A DNA stretch of 64,000 bases, taken from the NCBI RefSeq assembly GCF_902706225.1, contig NZ_CACSKB010000019.1, positions 1 through 64,000 on the forward strand, read 5' to 3'. Under the pieces are notes generated by a model, which did no database searches, had not been told where the DNA came from, and saw nothing but the letters and a program-made list of their open reading frames with translations. The translations under genes and the position numbers were made by a program. Of this stretch, positions 44,214 to 53,504 are shown in pieces (within the stretch, counting starts at the first letter, position 1; every line of letters starts with the position of its first letter). The stretch is from Microbacterium sp. 18062 (lineage in GTDB: Bacteria > Actinomycetota > Actinomycetes > Actinomycetales > Microbacteriaceae).

Positions 44214-45028
44214 GGCTGGAACTCGTCGGCGGCGTGCGGCAGCGCGAACTGCGACACCGCCTCGATCAGGGCGTCCGCGGTCTGCCGGTCGGCGATCACG
44301 TCGACGTCGAGTCCGGTCTGTCGGGCGTCCTTCGCCGTGCGCGGACCGATCGCGGCGATCACCGTCTCGGGCGGGATGTTCGGGAACTGCAGATACACCT
44401 GCTCGGCGACGGAGCCGCTCGTGACCAGGATCGCGTTGATCCGTCCCGACGCGACGTCGTTCGCGATGCGCTCCGTGACCGGCACTCCCACCGTGCGGTA
44501 GGCGACGACGCTGCGCACCCGGTGCCCCGCGTCGATGAGGCTCCGGGTCAGCACCGGCTTCGCGATCTCGCTGCGCAGGGTCAGGATGTCGCGGGGCTCC
44601 GGCTCGAGCGCGATCATCTGCTCGGCCATGCCGGCGGCGGAGTTGTCGCGCTCGGGCACGAGGTCGACGCGATAGCCGGCGGCCTGGAGGGCCGCGGCCG
44701 TCGTCTCGCCGACGGCGGCCACCTTGGTGGTCGGGGGGATGACGGCCCGATAGGCGAACAGCACGTCGACCGTGGTCGCGCTCGTCATCGTGAGCCAGTC
44801 GAACCTGCCCGCCGCGAGATCCGCCAGCGCCTTCGCGAGGGTCTCCTCGTCGTTCGTCGGCGCGAAGTTGATGAGGGGGGCCACGACCGGGACGGCTCCC
44901 TTGGCGCGGAGGGCGGCCGCCACCCCGTCGCCCCAGGGACCGCCGCGCGGCACGAGCACGCGCCAGCCCGTGAGGGGCTTCTCGGCGTCGGGCCGCTTCG
45001 AGTCTTCGTGCATGGCTTCGGCTTTCAT
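44210..45028 (-). CDS. hemD: Uroporphyrinogen-III synthase
   Basis: A 272-residue enzyme that cyclises hydroxymethylbilane to uroporphyrinogen III. Sequence is poorly conserved in this family, but [61 protein letters not shown] and [15 protein letters not shown] are the expected blocks of its two lobes. The start overlaps the hemC stop (ATGA). A second ATG five codons later is possible. Confidence 0.9.
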   Translation of the reverse strand: MKAEAMHEDSKRPDAEKPLTGWRVLVPRGGPWGDGVAAALRAKGAVPVVAPLINFAPTNDEETLAKALADLAAGRFDWLTMTSATTVDVLFAYRAVIPPTTKVAAVGETTAAALQAAGYRVDLVPERDNSAAGMAEQMIALEPEPRDILTLRSEIAKPVLTRSLIDAGHRVRSVVAYRTVGVPVTERIANDVASGRINAILVTSGSVAEQVYLQFPNIPPETVIAAIGPRTAKDARQTGLDVDVIADRQTADALIEAVSQFALPHAADEFQP

Positions 45029-46008
45029 GGTGCAACCTCGGCTGCTCCATGGTCGAGCAGCTCACGAGCGACGCCGTCCCCCGTGCGTCTCGCTCGCGCG
45101 ACGGGACCATCGTCGCCGGCAGCGTCCGCACCATTGCCGCTGCCCGGTTCCCCAGCATACCCGCCCCGCACGAGCACCGTCCGGTCGAGGCCGAGACGCC
45201 GGCTGCCGTCGGGAGCGTAGACGACGGCACGGATGCGGAGCGACTCGTCCTGCCACTGGGCGTACACCCCGACCGGGGCGTGGCATCCCGCGTCGAGTCC
45301 GGAGAGCACCGCGCGTTCGGCGGTGACCGCCACACGCGTCGCGAGGTCGTCGAGACGCGCGATCGCGTCGCGCAGTTCGGCGGGAGCGTCGTCGCGGGCC
45401 TCCACCGCGAGCGCCCCCTGCCCGGGCGCGGTCGGCCACTCGGCGAGGCCCAACGGCTCCGCGACCAGATCGGCGGGCACTCCGCCGATCCGGGCGAGGC
45501 CGGCGGCGGCGAGGATCACCGCGTCCAGCTCGCCCTCGCGCACCCGACCCATCCGGGAGTCGATGTTGCCGCGGAGGTCCCGCGTCTCGACGCGGGGGTT
45601 GCGCGTCGAGATCTGAGCGATCCGACGGGGAGAGCCCGTGCCGACGACCGCACCCGCGTGCAGCTCGTGCAGCGGCGTCCCGTCACGGGTGAGCACGATG
45701 TCCCGCGCGTCCTCGCGCTCGGGGATCGCGGCGATCACCAGGCCCGGGGCGGGGGCGGTGGGCAGGTCCTTCAGCGAGTGCACGAGCAGGTCGCACTCGC
45801 CCGCCAGCAGCGCCTCGCGCAGCCGGGTGGCGAAGACGCCCTGCCCGCCCAGCTGAGACAGCGACGCCCGCGAGACGTCGCCCTCCGACGTGATCGGCAC
45901 GAGCTCGACCCGGCGGCCGGCGACGGCGGCGAGGGCATCCGCCGTCTGCTGCGACTGCGCGGTCGCGAGGGCGCTGCGGCGCGTGCCGAGCCGGATGGCG
46001 GAGCTCAC
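45025..46008 (-). CDS. hemC: Hydroxymethylbilane synthase (porphobilinogen deaminase)
   Basis: A 327-residue enzyme that links four porphobilinogens into hydroxymethylbilane on a dipyrromethane cofactor. It starts [18 protein letters not shown]. It carries [39 protein letters not shown] and the cofactor-attachment Cys in [17 protein letters not shown] Gly/Asp-rich low-complexity stretch precedes the C-terminus. The GTG start overlaps the hemQ stop (GTGA). Confidence 0.96.
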   Translation of the reverse strand: MSSAIRLGTRRSALATAQSQQTADALAAVAGRRVELVPITSEGDVSRASLSQLGGQGVFATRLREALLAGECDLLVHSLKDLPTAPAPGLVIAAIPEREDARDIVLTRDGTPLHELHAGAVVGTGSPRRIAQISTRNPRVETRDLRGNIDSRMGRVREGELDAVILAAAGLARIGGVPADLVAEPLGLAEWPTAPGQGALAVEARDDAPAELRDAIARLDDLATRVAVTAERAVLSGLDAGCHAPVGVYAQWQDESLRIRAVVYAPDGSRRLGLDRTVLVRGGYAGEPGSGNGADAAGDDGPVARARRTGDGVARELLDHGAAEVAP

Positions 46009-46682
46009 GCCAGCACCTCGGGGATCGCGGAGGTCGGGATCCTGCGACCGGTGTAGAAGGGCACCTCCTCGCGGACGTGACGTCGCGCGTCGGTGTAGCG
46101 GAGCTCGCGCATCATGTCGACGAGGTCGGTCAGATCGTCGGCCTCCATCGGCAGCACCCACTCGTAGTCGCCGAGCGCGAACGAGGCGACCGTGTTGGCG
46201 ACGACGCCGGTGAACGCGGCGCCCTTGCGGCCGTGGTCGGCAAGCATCCGGCGGCGCTCCTCCTCGGGCAGCAGGTACCACTCGTAGCTGCGCACGAACG
46301 GGTAGACGCACAGCCAGTCCTTGGCGTCGATGCCGCGCAGGAACCCGGGCACGTGCGCCCGGTTGAACTCGGCGTCGCGGTGCACGCCCATCGCGTTCCA
46401 GACCGGCAGGAGGGGGCGCAGCAGCTCGGTGCGGCGCAGGCGACGAAGGTCCCGCTGCAGCGCCTCGGGGTCGGTCCCGTGCAGCCACACCATCAGGTCG
46501 GCGTCGGCGCGCAGCCCGCTCACGTCGTAGAAGCCGCGGACGGCGACCCCGCCGGCCTCGACGTGGTCCACGATCGCCGCGAGCTCCGCGTCGTCGACCT
46601 CGACCACGGGGTTCTCCGGATCACGGCGGAGCACCGCCCAGAGCGTGTAGTGCGCGGATGCGGTCTCGGGAGCGGATGCCAT
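46005..46682 (-). CDS. hemQ: Coproheme decarboxylase HemQ (ChdC)
   Basis: A 225-residue heme-binding protein that makes protoheme from coproheme in the coproporphyrin-dependent pathway of actinobacteria and Firmicutes. Typical blocks are HYTLWAVLRRD, GFYDVSGLRADADLMVWLHG, FVRSYEWYLLPEEERRRML and FALGDYEWVLPMEADDLTDL. The Tyr in FVRSYEWYLLP is probably the catalytic Tyr. The ATG at 46682 has GGGGGG just upstream. It heads the operon hemQ-C-D-B-(L). Its presence means the last heme steps run through coproheme. Confidence 0.95.
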   Translation of the reverse strand: MASAPETASAHYTLWAVLRRDPENPVVEVDDAELAAIVDHVEAGGVAVRGFYDVSGLRADADLMVWLHGTDPEALQRDLRRLRRTELLRPLLPVWNAMGVHRDAEFNRAHVPGFLRGIDAKDWLCVYPFVRSYEWYLLPEEERRRMLADHGRKGAAFTGVVANTVASFALGDYEWVLPMEADDLTDLVDMMRELRYTDARRHVREEVPFYTGRRIPTSAIPEVLA

Positions 46683-46781
46683 GCCCCCCAGTCTCCACCG
46701 GTGGCGGGCAGGCGCCAAACAGATGCCCCCTCGGCGGCTCGGTCCCGCCGCCCGCGAGCCCCGCCGGCGGGCATAAGGGGC

Positions 46782-46814
46782 TTCTCATAGGAGCCTCACA
46801 CGTCCCTTAGCCCG
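46782..46814 (+). promoter_or_regulatory. Possible 11-nt direct repeats upstream of the glycan cassette
   Basis: TTCTCATAGGA, GCCTCACACGT and CCCTTAGCCCG follow each other at 11-nt steps about 80 nt before the first cassette gene. The first two share TCNCA. Repeats spaced by one helical turn are typical of OmpR/PhoB-type regulator sites. The match is weak. Confidence 0.3.
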
Positions 46815-46891
46815 CTCGGTCACTCTGGAGCGACCGTCGCGGTGACCCACCGCGACGACACCGCCCCCGGGCACCATCCACGAGAGGGATC

Positions 46892-48073
46892 ATGGTCATC
46901 CGCATCGCGCTCTACTCGCACGACTCCGTCGGCCTGGGACACGTCCGCCGGAACCTCGGCATCGCGCACGCCCTCACCCGTGTGCTGCCCGACCTGACCG
47001 GCGAGGAGGTGACCGGCCTGATCGTCAGCGGCCAGTCCGCCGCCGCCGGCTTCGCGATCCCCGCCGGCTGGGACTGGCTCATCCTCCCCGGGATCATGCC
47101 CGGCGAGGACGGCTACCGCTCCCGCCGGCTGAACTCCGGCATCGATCGGGTCACCGCCGTGCGCGGGGGCTCGGTGCACGCGGCGATGGCGGCGTTCGGC
47201 CCCGACCTCTTCATCGTGGACCGCCACCCCTTCGGCGTCGACCGCGAGCTCGAGTCGACCCTGCGCTGGCTGCGCGCCAGCAGCCCCCGCACGCGCACCG
47301 TCCTGGGACTGCGCGACGTCCTCGACCGCCCCCGCACCGCGCGGGCGGAGTGGAAGGCGATCGGCGGGGCGGCCAGCGTCCGCGCCCACTTCGACGCGAT
47401 CTGGGCCTACGGCGATCCCGAGGTCCACGACCTCAGCGTCTCGGGCGAGCTGCCGCCGGGGCTGCGCCCGCTCGTGCAGCACACCGGGTACCTCTCCCAC
47501 GGACGCCCCGGGCGGGGTCACGCGGTGACGGAGGAGCCGTTCGTGCTCACCACGGTCGGCGGGGGCTCGGACGGGTTCGAGGTCGCCTCGGCGGCGGCCC
47601 GCGCCGCTCTGCCGCCGGGGCGCGTCCACGTCGTGGTCGCCGGGCCGGAGATGTCCGACGAGCACCGCCGGGCGCTGCGGGACTCGGCCGGCGAACGCAC
47701 CACGATCGTGCGCAGCGTGCCCGACGCGCTCGCCCTCTTCCGACGCGCCGAGGCGGTCGTGAGCATGGGCGGGTACAACACCGTGACCGAGCTGATGAGC
47801 ACGCGCACCCCGGCGCTCATCGTGCCGAGGCGGCACCGCCGCAAGGAGCAGCGGATACGCGCCGAGATGCTCGCCGCGCGGGGAGCCGTCGAGAGGATGG
47901 ACCCCGACGAGGCGACCCCCGAGGCGCTCGGCGACTGGTTCTCGCGGAACGCGGGCGCGACGGTGGACCGGGAGGGCATCGACCTGTGGGGACTGGACGC
48001 GGTCGGGCGGCTCGCGGCGGACCTCGTGCGCGAGGCCCGCGCCCAGCCGGAGGCGGTCCCCTATGCGATCTGA
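46892..48073 (+). CDS. Predicted glycosyltransferase, COG4671/MurG-like
   Basis: A 393-residue GT-B-fold protein, first gene of a six-gene cassette. It starts IRIALYSHDSVGLGHVRRNL, the signature of the predicted glycosyltransferases grouped as COG4671. The C-terminal half has VLTTVGGGSDGFEVA, and a MurG-type nucleotide-sugar site in RRAEAVVSMGGYNTVTELMS followed by TPALIVPR. It probably transfers a sugar from a UDP-type donor in the cytoplasm. GAGAGGG lies four bases before the ATG. No acceptor can be named. Confidence 0.8.
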   Translation: MVIRIALYSHDSVGLGHVRRNLGIAHALTRVLPDLTGEEVTGLIVSGQSAAAGFAIPAGWDWLILPGIMPGEDGYRSRRLNSGIDRVTAVRGGSVHAAMAAFGPDLFIVDRHPFGVDRELESTLRWLRASSPRTRTVLGLRDVLDRPRTARAEWKAIGGAASVRAHFDAIWAYGDPEVHDLSVSGELPPGLRPLVQHTGYLSHGRPGRGHAVTEEPFVLTTVGGGSDGFEVASAAARAALPPGRVHVVVAGPEMSDEHRRALRDSAGERTTIVRSVPDALALFRRAEAVVSMGGYNTVTELMSTRTPALIVPRRHRRKEQRIRAEMLAARGAVERMDPDEATPEALGDWFSRNAGATVDREGIDLWGLDAVGRLAADLVREARAQPEAVPYAI

Positions 48074-49343
48074 GGCGGCTTCCCGCATCGGCTACGTCCT
48101 GAAGGTGTATCCGCGGTTCTCCGAGACGTTCGTCGTGACGGAGCTGCTGGCCAGGGAGGCGGCGGGCGAGGACATCGTCGTCTTCTCGCTGCGCCCGCCC
48201 GCCGACCCGCGGTTCCATCCGGAGCTCGCCCGCGTCGCGGCACCGGTCCGGTACGTCGACCGGCCGGCGAAGCCCACGACGCTGTGGGAGGCGCTGCGCA
48301 CGGCGGCGGGCTCGCCCCGGATCGCGGAGCGGCTCTCCCGGCACCTCGACGAGCTGCTCGCCGCCGACGTCGACGACGCGGTGCAGGCCGCGCTGCTGGC
48401 CGCGGCGGTCGAGCGGGAGGGCATCACGCATCTCCACGCGCACTTCGCCTCGATGGCGACGACCGTGGCCCGGCTCGCCGCGCTGCTCACCGGCATCCCG
48501 TACTCGTTCACGGCGCACGCGAAGGACCTCTTCCACGAGTCCGCCTCGCGGGCGGATCTCGCCCGCAAGTTCGCGGATGCGGCGTTCGCGGCGACCGTGA
48601 GCGACTACAACCTGCGCTTCCTGCGCGAGCAGCTGCCGCACGAGACGGCGCGCACGCATCGGATCTACAACGGGCTCGAGCTCGACAGGTTCCCGTTCCT
48701 CCCCCGGAGCGGCGCCGGCGACGTGCTGCGGGTGGCCGCGGTGGGCCGGCTGGTGGAGAAGAAGGGCTTCGCCGTGCTGATCGCCGCCGCCGCTCGTCTG
48801 CGGGACGAGGGCGTGCGGCTCACGGTCGACATCGCCGGCGGCGGTGAGCTGCACGAGGACCTCGCCGCGCGGATCGCGCGCGAGGACGCGGGCGACCTGG
48901 TGCGGCTGCTCGGCCCGCGCCCGCAGCACGAGGTCGCCGAGCTGCTGCGCACCGCCGACGTCTTCGTCGCCCCCTGCCTCGTCGCGGCCGACGGGAACGC
49001 GGACGGGCTGCCCACCGTGCTGCTGGAGGCGATGGCCACGGGGCTTCCGGTGATCTCGACGGACGTCACGGGCATCCCCGAGGTCGTCCGCGACGGCGAC
49101 ACCGGCGTGCTCTGCCGCCCCGGCGACGTCGACGCCCTCGTCGACGCGCTCCGTGCGTTCGCGCGGGGCGCGACGGACGGCGAGCGGATGGCGCGCCGCG
49201 CCCGCCGGCTCGTGGAGGAGCGCTTCGACTCGCGCAGGCAGGCCTCACGGCTCGCGGCGCTCACCGCGGACGCCGCGTCGTCCGCGCCGGCCGAGCGAGC
49301 CGGGTCCGCGAGCCGGTCCGCCGCCCTGGAGGAGGTCGCCTGA
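48063..49343 (+). CDS. Glycosyltransferase family 4
   Basis: A 426-residue GT4 enzyme resembling WcaL/colanic-acid-type transferases. The N-terminal domain begins RIGYVLKVYPRFSETFVVTE and has THLHAHFASMATTVARLAAL. The donor domain has VAAVGRLVEKKGFAVLIAAA and the E-x7-E-like region GLPTVLLEAMATGLPVISTD. Its start lies 11 nt inside the upstream gene, so the two are coupled. It probably adds one sugar of a cell-surface glycan. Confidence 0.88.
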   Translation: MRSEAASRIGYVLKVYPRFSETFVVTELLAREAAGEDIVVFSLRPPADPRFHPELARVAAPVRYVDRPAKPTTLWEALRTAAGSPRIAERLSRHLDELLAADVDDAVQAALLAAAVEREGITHLHAHFASMATTVARLAALLTGIPYSFTAHAKDLFHESASRADLARKFADAAFAATVSDYNLRFLREQLPHETARTHRIYNGLELDRFPFLPRSGAGDVLRVAAVGRLVEKKGFAVLIAAAARLRDEGVRLTVDIAGGGELHEDLAARIAREDAGDLVRLLGPRPQHEVAELLRTADVFVAPCLVAADGNADGLPTVLLEAMATGLPVISTDVTGIPEVVRDGDTGVLCRPGDVDALVDALRAFARGATDGERMARRARRLVEERFDSRRQASRLAALTADAASSAPAERAGSASRSAALEEVA

Positions 49344-50482
49344 TGCGGGTCGCGTATCTCTGCGCCGATCCCGGCATCCCGGTGTTCGGCACGAAGGGGG
49401 CCTCTGTGCACGTGCAGGAGATCGTGCGCGCATTCCTCGCCCGGGGCGACGGCGTGACCGTGTACTGCGTCCGACGGGGATCCGACGTGCCCGACGACCT
49501 GAGCGAGGTGCCGGTCGTCGAGATGCGGGTGCGCGCGGACACCCCGGCCGGCCGTGAGGAGCGGATCGCGCAGGTCTCCCGCGATCTCGCCGACCGCGCC
49601 GCCGCCGACGGCTGCGACCTCGTCTACGAGCGGTTCTCGCTGTTCAGCCGGGCGGGCGGAGCCGTCGCCCGCGCCACCGGAGCGCGCAGCATCCTGGAGG
49701 TGAACGCCCCGCTCGTCGAGGAGCAGCGCGAGCACCGCGTGCTGGTGGACGAGGCGGGCGCGGTCGCCGCGGCGCGCGATGCGCTGCGCGGCGCCGACGT
49801 CGTCGCATGCGTCTCGGAGCCCGTGGCGCGCTGGGCGCGCGGGAACGGGGCGGCGAACGTCGTCGTCGCCCCCAACGGCGTCGACACCGACCGCATCTGC
49901 CCGGCGGCACCGGCCTTCGGCGGCCCCTTGCGCGTCGGATTCGTCGGCACGCTCAAGCCGTGGCACGGCGTGGAGACGCTGATCGACGCGATGGGCCTCG
50001 TCGAGGAGCGTCACGGGGGCGGAGCGCGTCTCGTGATCGTCGGCGACGGGCCGGAGGCGGCGAGCCTGCGCCGGCGCGCGCTCGACAGGAGCGTCGAGGT
50101 CGAGTTCACCGGCGCCGTGGCGCCGTCCACGATCCCGTCGCGGCTGTCCGGGCTCGACGTGGGCGTGGCCCCGTACCCGGCCGCGGGCGACGACTACTTC
50201 TCGCCGCTCAAGGTCTTCGAGTACCTCGCCGCGGGCCTTCCGGTCGTGGCGTCCCGCGTGGGGCAGATCCCCGGGATCGTCGAGCACGGCGTCACGGGTC
50301 TCCTGGTCGCCCCGGGGTCGCCCGAGGCGCTCGCCGAGGCGCTCGCGTCGCTGCGCGATGCGCCGGTGGCGCTCCGCGCGATGGCCGCCGCAGCGCGCGA
50401 GGCGGCGGTGGCTCGGCACGACTGGTCGCGGGTGCTGGCCGGCATCCTCGCGGCCGCCCCGCGTCTGGAGGAGACCCGATGA
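49343..50482 (+). CDS. Glycosyltransferase family 4
   Basis: A 379-residue GT4 enzyme, distinct from the one before. It opens RVAYLCADPGIPVFGTKGAS, with CDLVYERFSLFSRAGG and ACVSEPVARWA. The donor domain has VGFVGTLKPWHGVETLIDAM, and YFSPLKVFEYLAAGLPVVAS with the retaining-GT4 Glu. The ATG overlaps the preceding TGA (TGATG). The stop overlaps the ABC exporter ATG (ATGA). Confidence 0.9.
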   Translation: MRVAYLCADPGIPVFGTKGASVHVQEIVRAFLARGDGVTVYCVRRGSDVPDDLSEVPVVEMRVRADTPAGREERIAQVSRDLADRAAADGCDLVYERFSLFSRAGGAVARATGARSILEVNAPLVEEQREHRVLVDEAGAVAAARDALRGADVVACVSEPVARWARGNGAANVVVAPNGVDTDRICPAAPAFGGPLRVGFVGTLKPWHGVETLIDAMGLVEERHGGGARLVIVGDGPEAASLRRRALDRSVEVEFTGAVAPSTIPSRLSGLDVGVAPYPAAGDDYFSPLKVFEYLAAGLPVVASRVGQIPGIVEHGVTGLLVAPGSPEALAEALASLRDAPVALRAMAAAAREAAVARHDWSRVLAGILAAAPRLEETR

Positions 50483-52305
50483 CCCCGCTCAGAAAACGAC
50501 GTCGTTCCGAGCCCGGGCCGCTCGGGCGCACCCTCGCGATGGTCCGGCCGCTGCTGCGGCCTCACCGGCTGCTGCTCGCCGGCGGGCTCGCCGCGCTGCT
50601 GCTCGAGGTCGGCTTCCGGGTACTCGAGCCCTGGCCGCTGAAGATCGTCATCGACTCGCTCGCGGTGAGCCTGGGCGCCGGCGGCCAGGCGACGGCGGGC
50701 ATCCCCCCGGCGACGGTGGGCCTGCTCGTCGCCTGCGGCGCGGTGCTGCTCGGCGTCGTCGTGCTGCGCGCCGTGACCAGCTTTCTCAGCACGGTCGCCT
50801 TCGCCCTGGTGGGCTCGCGCGTCGCGACCGAGCTGCGCGCGCGGGTATTCGCGCACCTGCAGGCGCTGTCCCTGCGGTATCACTCGGTGTCGACCGCCGG
50901 CGACACCGTGCAGCGTCTCATCGGCGACATCGGCAGGCTGCAGGAGGTCGCCGTGACGGCGGGCCTGCCGCTCGCCGGCAACGTCATCACCCTCGTCGTG
51001 CTCTCGGTCGTGATGGTCTGGCTCGACCCGCTCCTGACCCTCGTCGTGGCGGTCGCCGCGCTGGCGTACGTGCTGCTGTCGCGGCGCAGCACCCGCGCGA
51101 TCACCGCGGCCTCCCGCACCACCCGCAAGGGCGAGGGCGCGCTGGCCGAGACGGCCACCGAGACGCTCGGCGCCATCCGCGTCGTGCAGGCGTACGGGCT
51201 CGAGGACGAGCTCAGCGGATCGTTCGCCCGGGGCAACCAGAAGGCGCTGCGCGAGGGCGTCAAGGCCCGGAGGCTGGCCGCAGCGCTCGAGCGCCGCACC
51301 GACGTGATCGTCGGCATCGCGACGGCCCTCGTGCTGGTCGGAGGCGGCTGGCGGGTGCTGCAGCAGCAGATGTCGCCGGGCGACCTGGTCGTGTTCGCGG
51401 CGTACCTGAAGATCGCGATGCGGCCCCTCAAGGACCTCGCCAAGTACACCGGGCGCATCGCCCGGGCGGCCGCATCCGGGGAGCGCGTCGCGGACCTGTT
51501 CGACGAGCGCGTCGAGATCCGCGACGCGCCGCACGCACGGCCCCTCGAAGTCGTCTGCGGCGGCATCTCGTTCGAGCACGTGTACTTCGCCGACGGGCAC
51601 GGCAGACCGCTGTTCTCCGACCTCGACCTGCGGATCGGGCCCGGGCAGTCCGTGTGCCTGCTCGGCCCTTCCGGGGCGGGGAAGTCGACGCTCGCGGGGT
51701 TCCTCGTCCGCGCCGACGACCCCGCCTGGGGCGCCGTGCGGATCGACGGCACCGACCTGCGCGACGCGACGCTCTCGAGCGTCCGCGGCAACGTGTCGAT
51801 CCTGCTGCAGGACACCGTGCTGTTCGCCACCACGGTGCGCGAGAACATCCGGTACGGGCGCCTGGACGCGAGCGACGAGGAGGTCGAGCAGGCGGCGCGG
51901 CGCGCGCTCGCGCACGACTTCGTCATGGAGCTGCCGAAGGGTTACGACACCGTGCTCGGCGGGCGCGGCAACACCCTCTCCGGCGGCCAGCGGCAGCGGG
52001 TGTCGATCGCCCGGGCGCTGCTGCGGGACGCGCCCATCGTGATCCTCGACGAGGCGACGACGGGCCTGGACCCCGAGTCGCGCGCCGCGGTCGCGGCGTC
52101 CCTGGCGCAGCTGACCCGGGGCCGGACGACGATCTCGATCACGCACGACGCGACGGCGGTCGTGGACGCCGACCGCCTGCTGTGGATGGAGTCGGGGCGC
52201 ATCGTCGAGGACGGCTCGCCCGCCGAGCTGCTCGCCCGCGACGACTCGCGGGTGGCGGCGTGGTTCCGCGCCGGTCGCACGGCCGACACGGAGGCCCGCC
52301 CGTGA
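50479..52305 (+). CDS. ABC exporter, fused membrane and ATPase domains
   Basis: A 608-residue half-transporter of the MsbA/HlyB type, expected to form a homodimer that flips a lipid-linked glycan or other product. Six helices occupy ~25-310, including the membrane entry LLAGGLAALLLEVGFRVLEP. The ATPase has Walker A in LGPSGAGKSTLAG (from about residue 395), signature TLSGGQRQRVSIARALL and Walker B IVILDEATTGLDPES. It sits between glycosyltransferases and kinases with four-base overlaps on both sides. Confidence 0.93.
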   Translation: MTPLRKRRRSEPGPLGRTLAMVRPLLRPHRLLLAGGLAALLLEVGFRVLEPWPLKIVIDSLAVSLGAGGQATAGIPPATVGLLVACGAVLLGVVVLRAVTSFLSTVAFALVGSRVATELRARVFAHLQALSLRYHSVSTAGDTVQRLIGDIGRLQEVAVTAGLPLAGNVITLVVLSVVMVWLDPLLTLVVAVAALAYVLLSRRSTRAITAASRTTRKGEGALAETATETLGAIRVVQAYGLEDELSGSFARGNQKALREGVKARRLAAALERRTDVIVGIATALVLVGGGWRVLQQQMSPGDLVVFAAYLKIAMRPLKDLAKYTGRIARAAASGERVADLFDERVEIRDAPHARPLEVVCGGISFEHVYFADGHGRPLFSDLDLRIGPGQSVCLLGPSGAGKSTLAGFLVRADDPAWGAVRIDGTDLRDATLSSVRGNVSILLQDTVLFATTVRENIRYGRLDASDEEVEQAARRALAHDFVMELPKGYDTVLGGRGNTLSGGQRQRVSIARALLRDAPIVILDEATTGLDPESRAAVAASLAQLTRGRTTISITHDATAVVDADRLLWMESGRIVEDGSPAELLARDDSRVAAWFRAGRTADTEARP

Positions 52306-53504
52306 GCGTCGATCCCGCCGGCGCGCGCCGCCCGGGCGCGGAGTCGGCCGCCCGCGACGCCGCCCGTCGCGCGGACGCCGAGGCCGCGCGTGCTCTGGCC
52401 GCACGCGATCCGGGGCTGCCGGCCGTCGGGGTGCTGCTGGATCCCTACCGTCTCGCCGAGGCAGCCGGCGAGACGGTAGGGGTGACGCGGATGCGGTACA
52501 AGCCCGGGGCGAGCATCGCGCTGGCGGTGGACGACGGGGGCGAACGACGCTGGATCGCAGCGTACGCCGACCCCGTCAAGCTCCAGAAGACCCGGCGACG
52601 CGCCCAGCGCGCCGGCTACGACGTCGTCCCCGTGCGCGGCGTGGACGGGGGTCTCTCGGGTCCCGCGTACGCCGACCGCGAGTTGGTCTCGACGGTGCAC
52701 CGGCTGCGGCGCACGCACCCGGAGCTCGTCGACGACGCGGTGATCCTGCGTCACAACCCGCACCGGCGACTCGTGCTGCGCGCGGGCCGGAAGGTCGTGA
52801 AGATCGCCGCCGAGGCCCCGACGGCGGGGCGGATCGCCGTGCTGAGCACCCTGGCCGCCGCGGGGGTACCCGTCCTCGTCCCGGATGCCCCGGCACCCGG
52901 CGTGACGACGACCTCGTGGTGGGGCGACGGCGACCTCGCCTCGGCGCCGAGCCCGGATGCCGCCGCGGCGGCGGGCGCCGCGCTCGCGGCGTTGCACCGG
53001 GTGGACGCGGTGCGCCCGCCGGCCGGCTCCGCGGCGGAGCCCCGCACGGCGATCCGCGCCCTCGCCGTGCTCTCGCCGGCCGCCGCGGAGCGCGCGGCGG
53101 CGCTCGCCCTGGCCCTCGCCGCGCTCCCGGCGGGCGGGCCCGCGGTGATGCTGCACGGCGACCTCACCGCCGACCAGGTGCTGGTCGGCGGTGAGGGCGT
53201 GCGGCTCATCGACTTCGACCGGCTGGGCTCGGGCCCGCCCGAGCGGGACCTCGGGTCGTTCGTGGCCGGCGAGCGCCTGCGCGCGCGCGCGGACGGGCGG
53301 TCGCCCGCGGACGCGGACCGGCTGTGCGCCCCGTTCCTCGACGCCTACCGGGCGGCGGGGGGATCCCCCGACGACGACGCGGTGCGCAGGTGGACGGCCG
53401 CGGCCGTGCTCCTGCGCGCGGCGGAGCCGTTCCGGCAGGCGCGGCCCGACTGGCGCACGGGGATCGAGGCGGCGCTGGATGTGGCCGAGGAGGCGCTGCG
53501 ATGA
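52302..53504 (+). CDS. Aminoglycoside-phosphotransferase-like kinase, first of two
   Basis: A 400-residue small-molecule kinase of the APH/choline-kinase fold. The N-terminal lobe has MRYKPGASIALAVDDGG, where homologues bind ATP. Catalytic residues are His285-Gly-Asp287 in MLHGDLTADQVLV, and the metal-binding Asp304 in RLIDFDRLGSG. It starts with GTG that overlaps the exporter stop. It probably phosphorylates a sugar or sugar-alcohol intermediate rather than an antibiotic, given its operon. The substrate is not known. Confidence 0.85.
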   Translation: MSVDPAGARRPGAESAARDAARRADAEAARALAARDPGLPAVGVLLDPYRLAEAAGETVGVTRMRYKPGASIALAVDDGGERRWIAAYADPVKLQKTRRRAQRAGYDVVPVRGVDGGLSGPAYADRELVSTVHRLRRTHPELVDDAVILRHNPHRRLVLRAGRKVVKIAAEAPTAGRIAVLSTLAAAGVPVLVPDAPAPGVTTTSWWGDGDLASAPSPDAAAAAGAALAALHRVDAVRPPAGSAAEPRTAIRALAVLSPAAAERAAALALALAALPAGGPAVMLHGDLTADQVLVGGEGVRLIDFDRLGSGPPERDLGSFVAGERLRARADGRSPADADRLCAPFLDAYRAAGGSPDDDAVRRWTAAAVLLRAAEPFRQARPDWRTGIEAALDVAEEALR

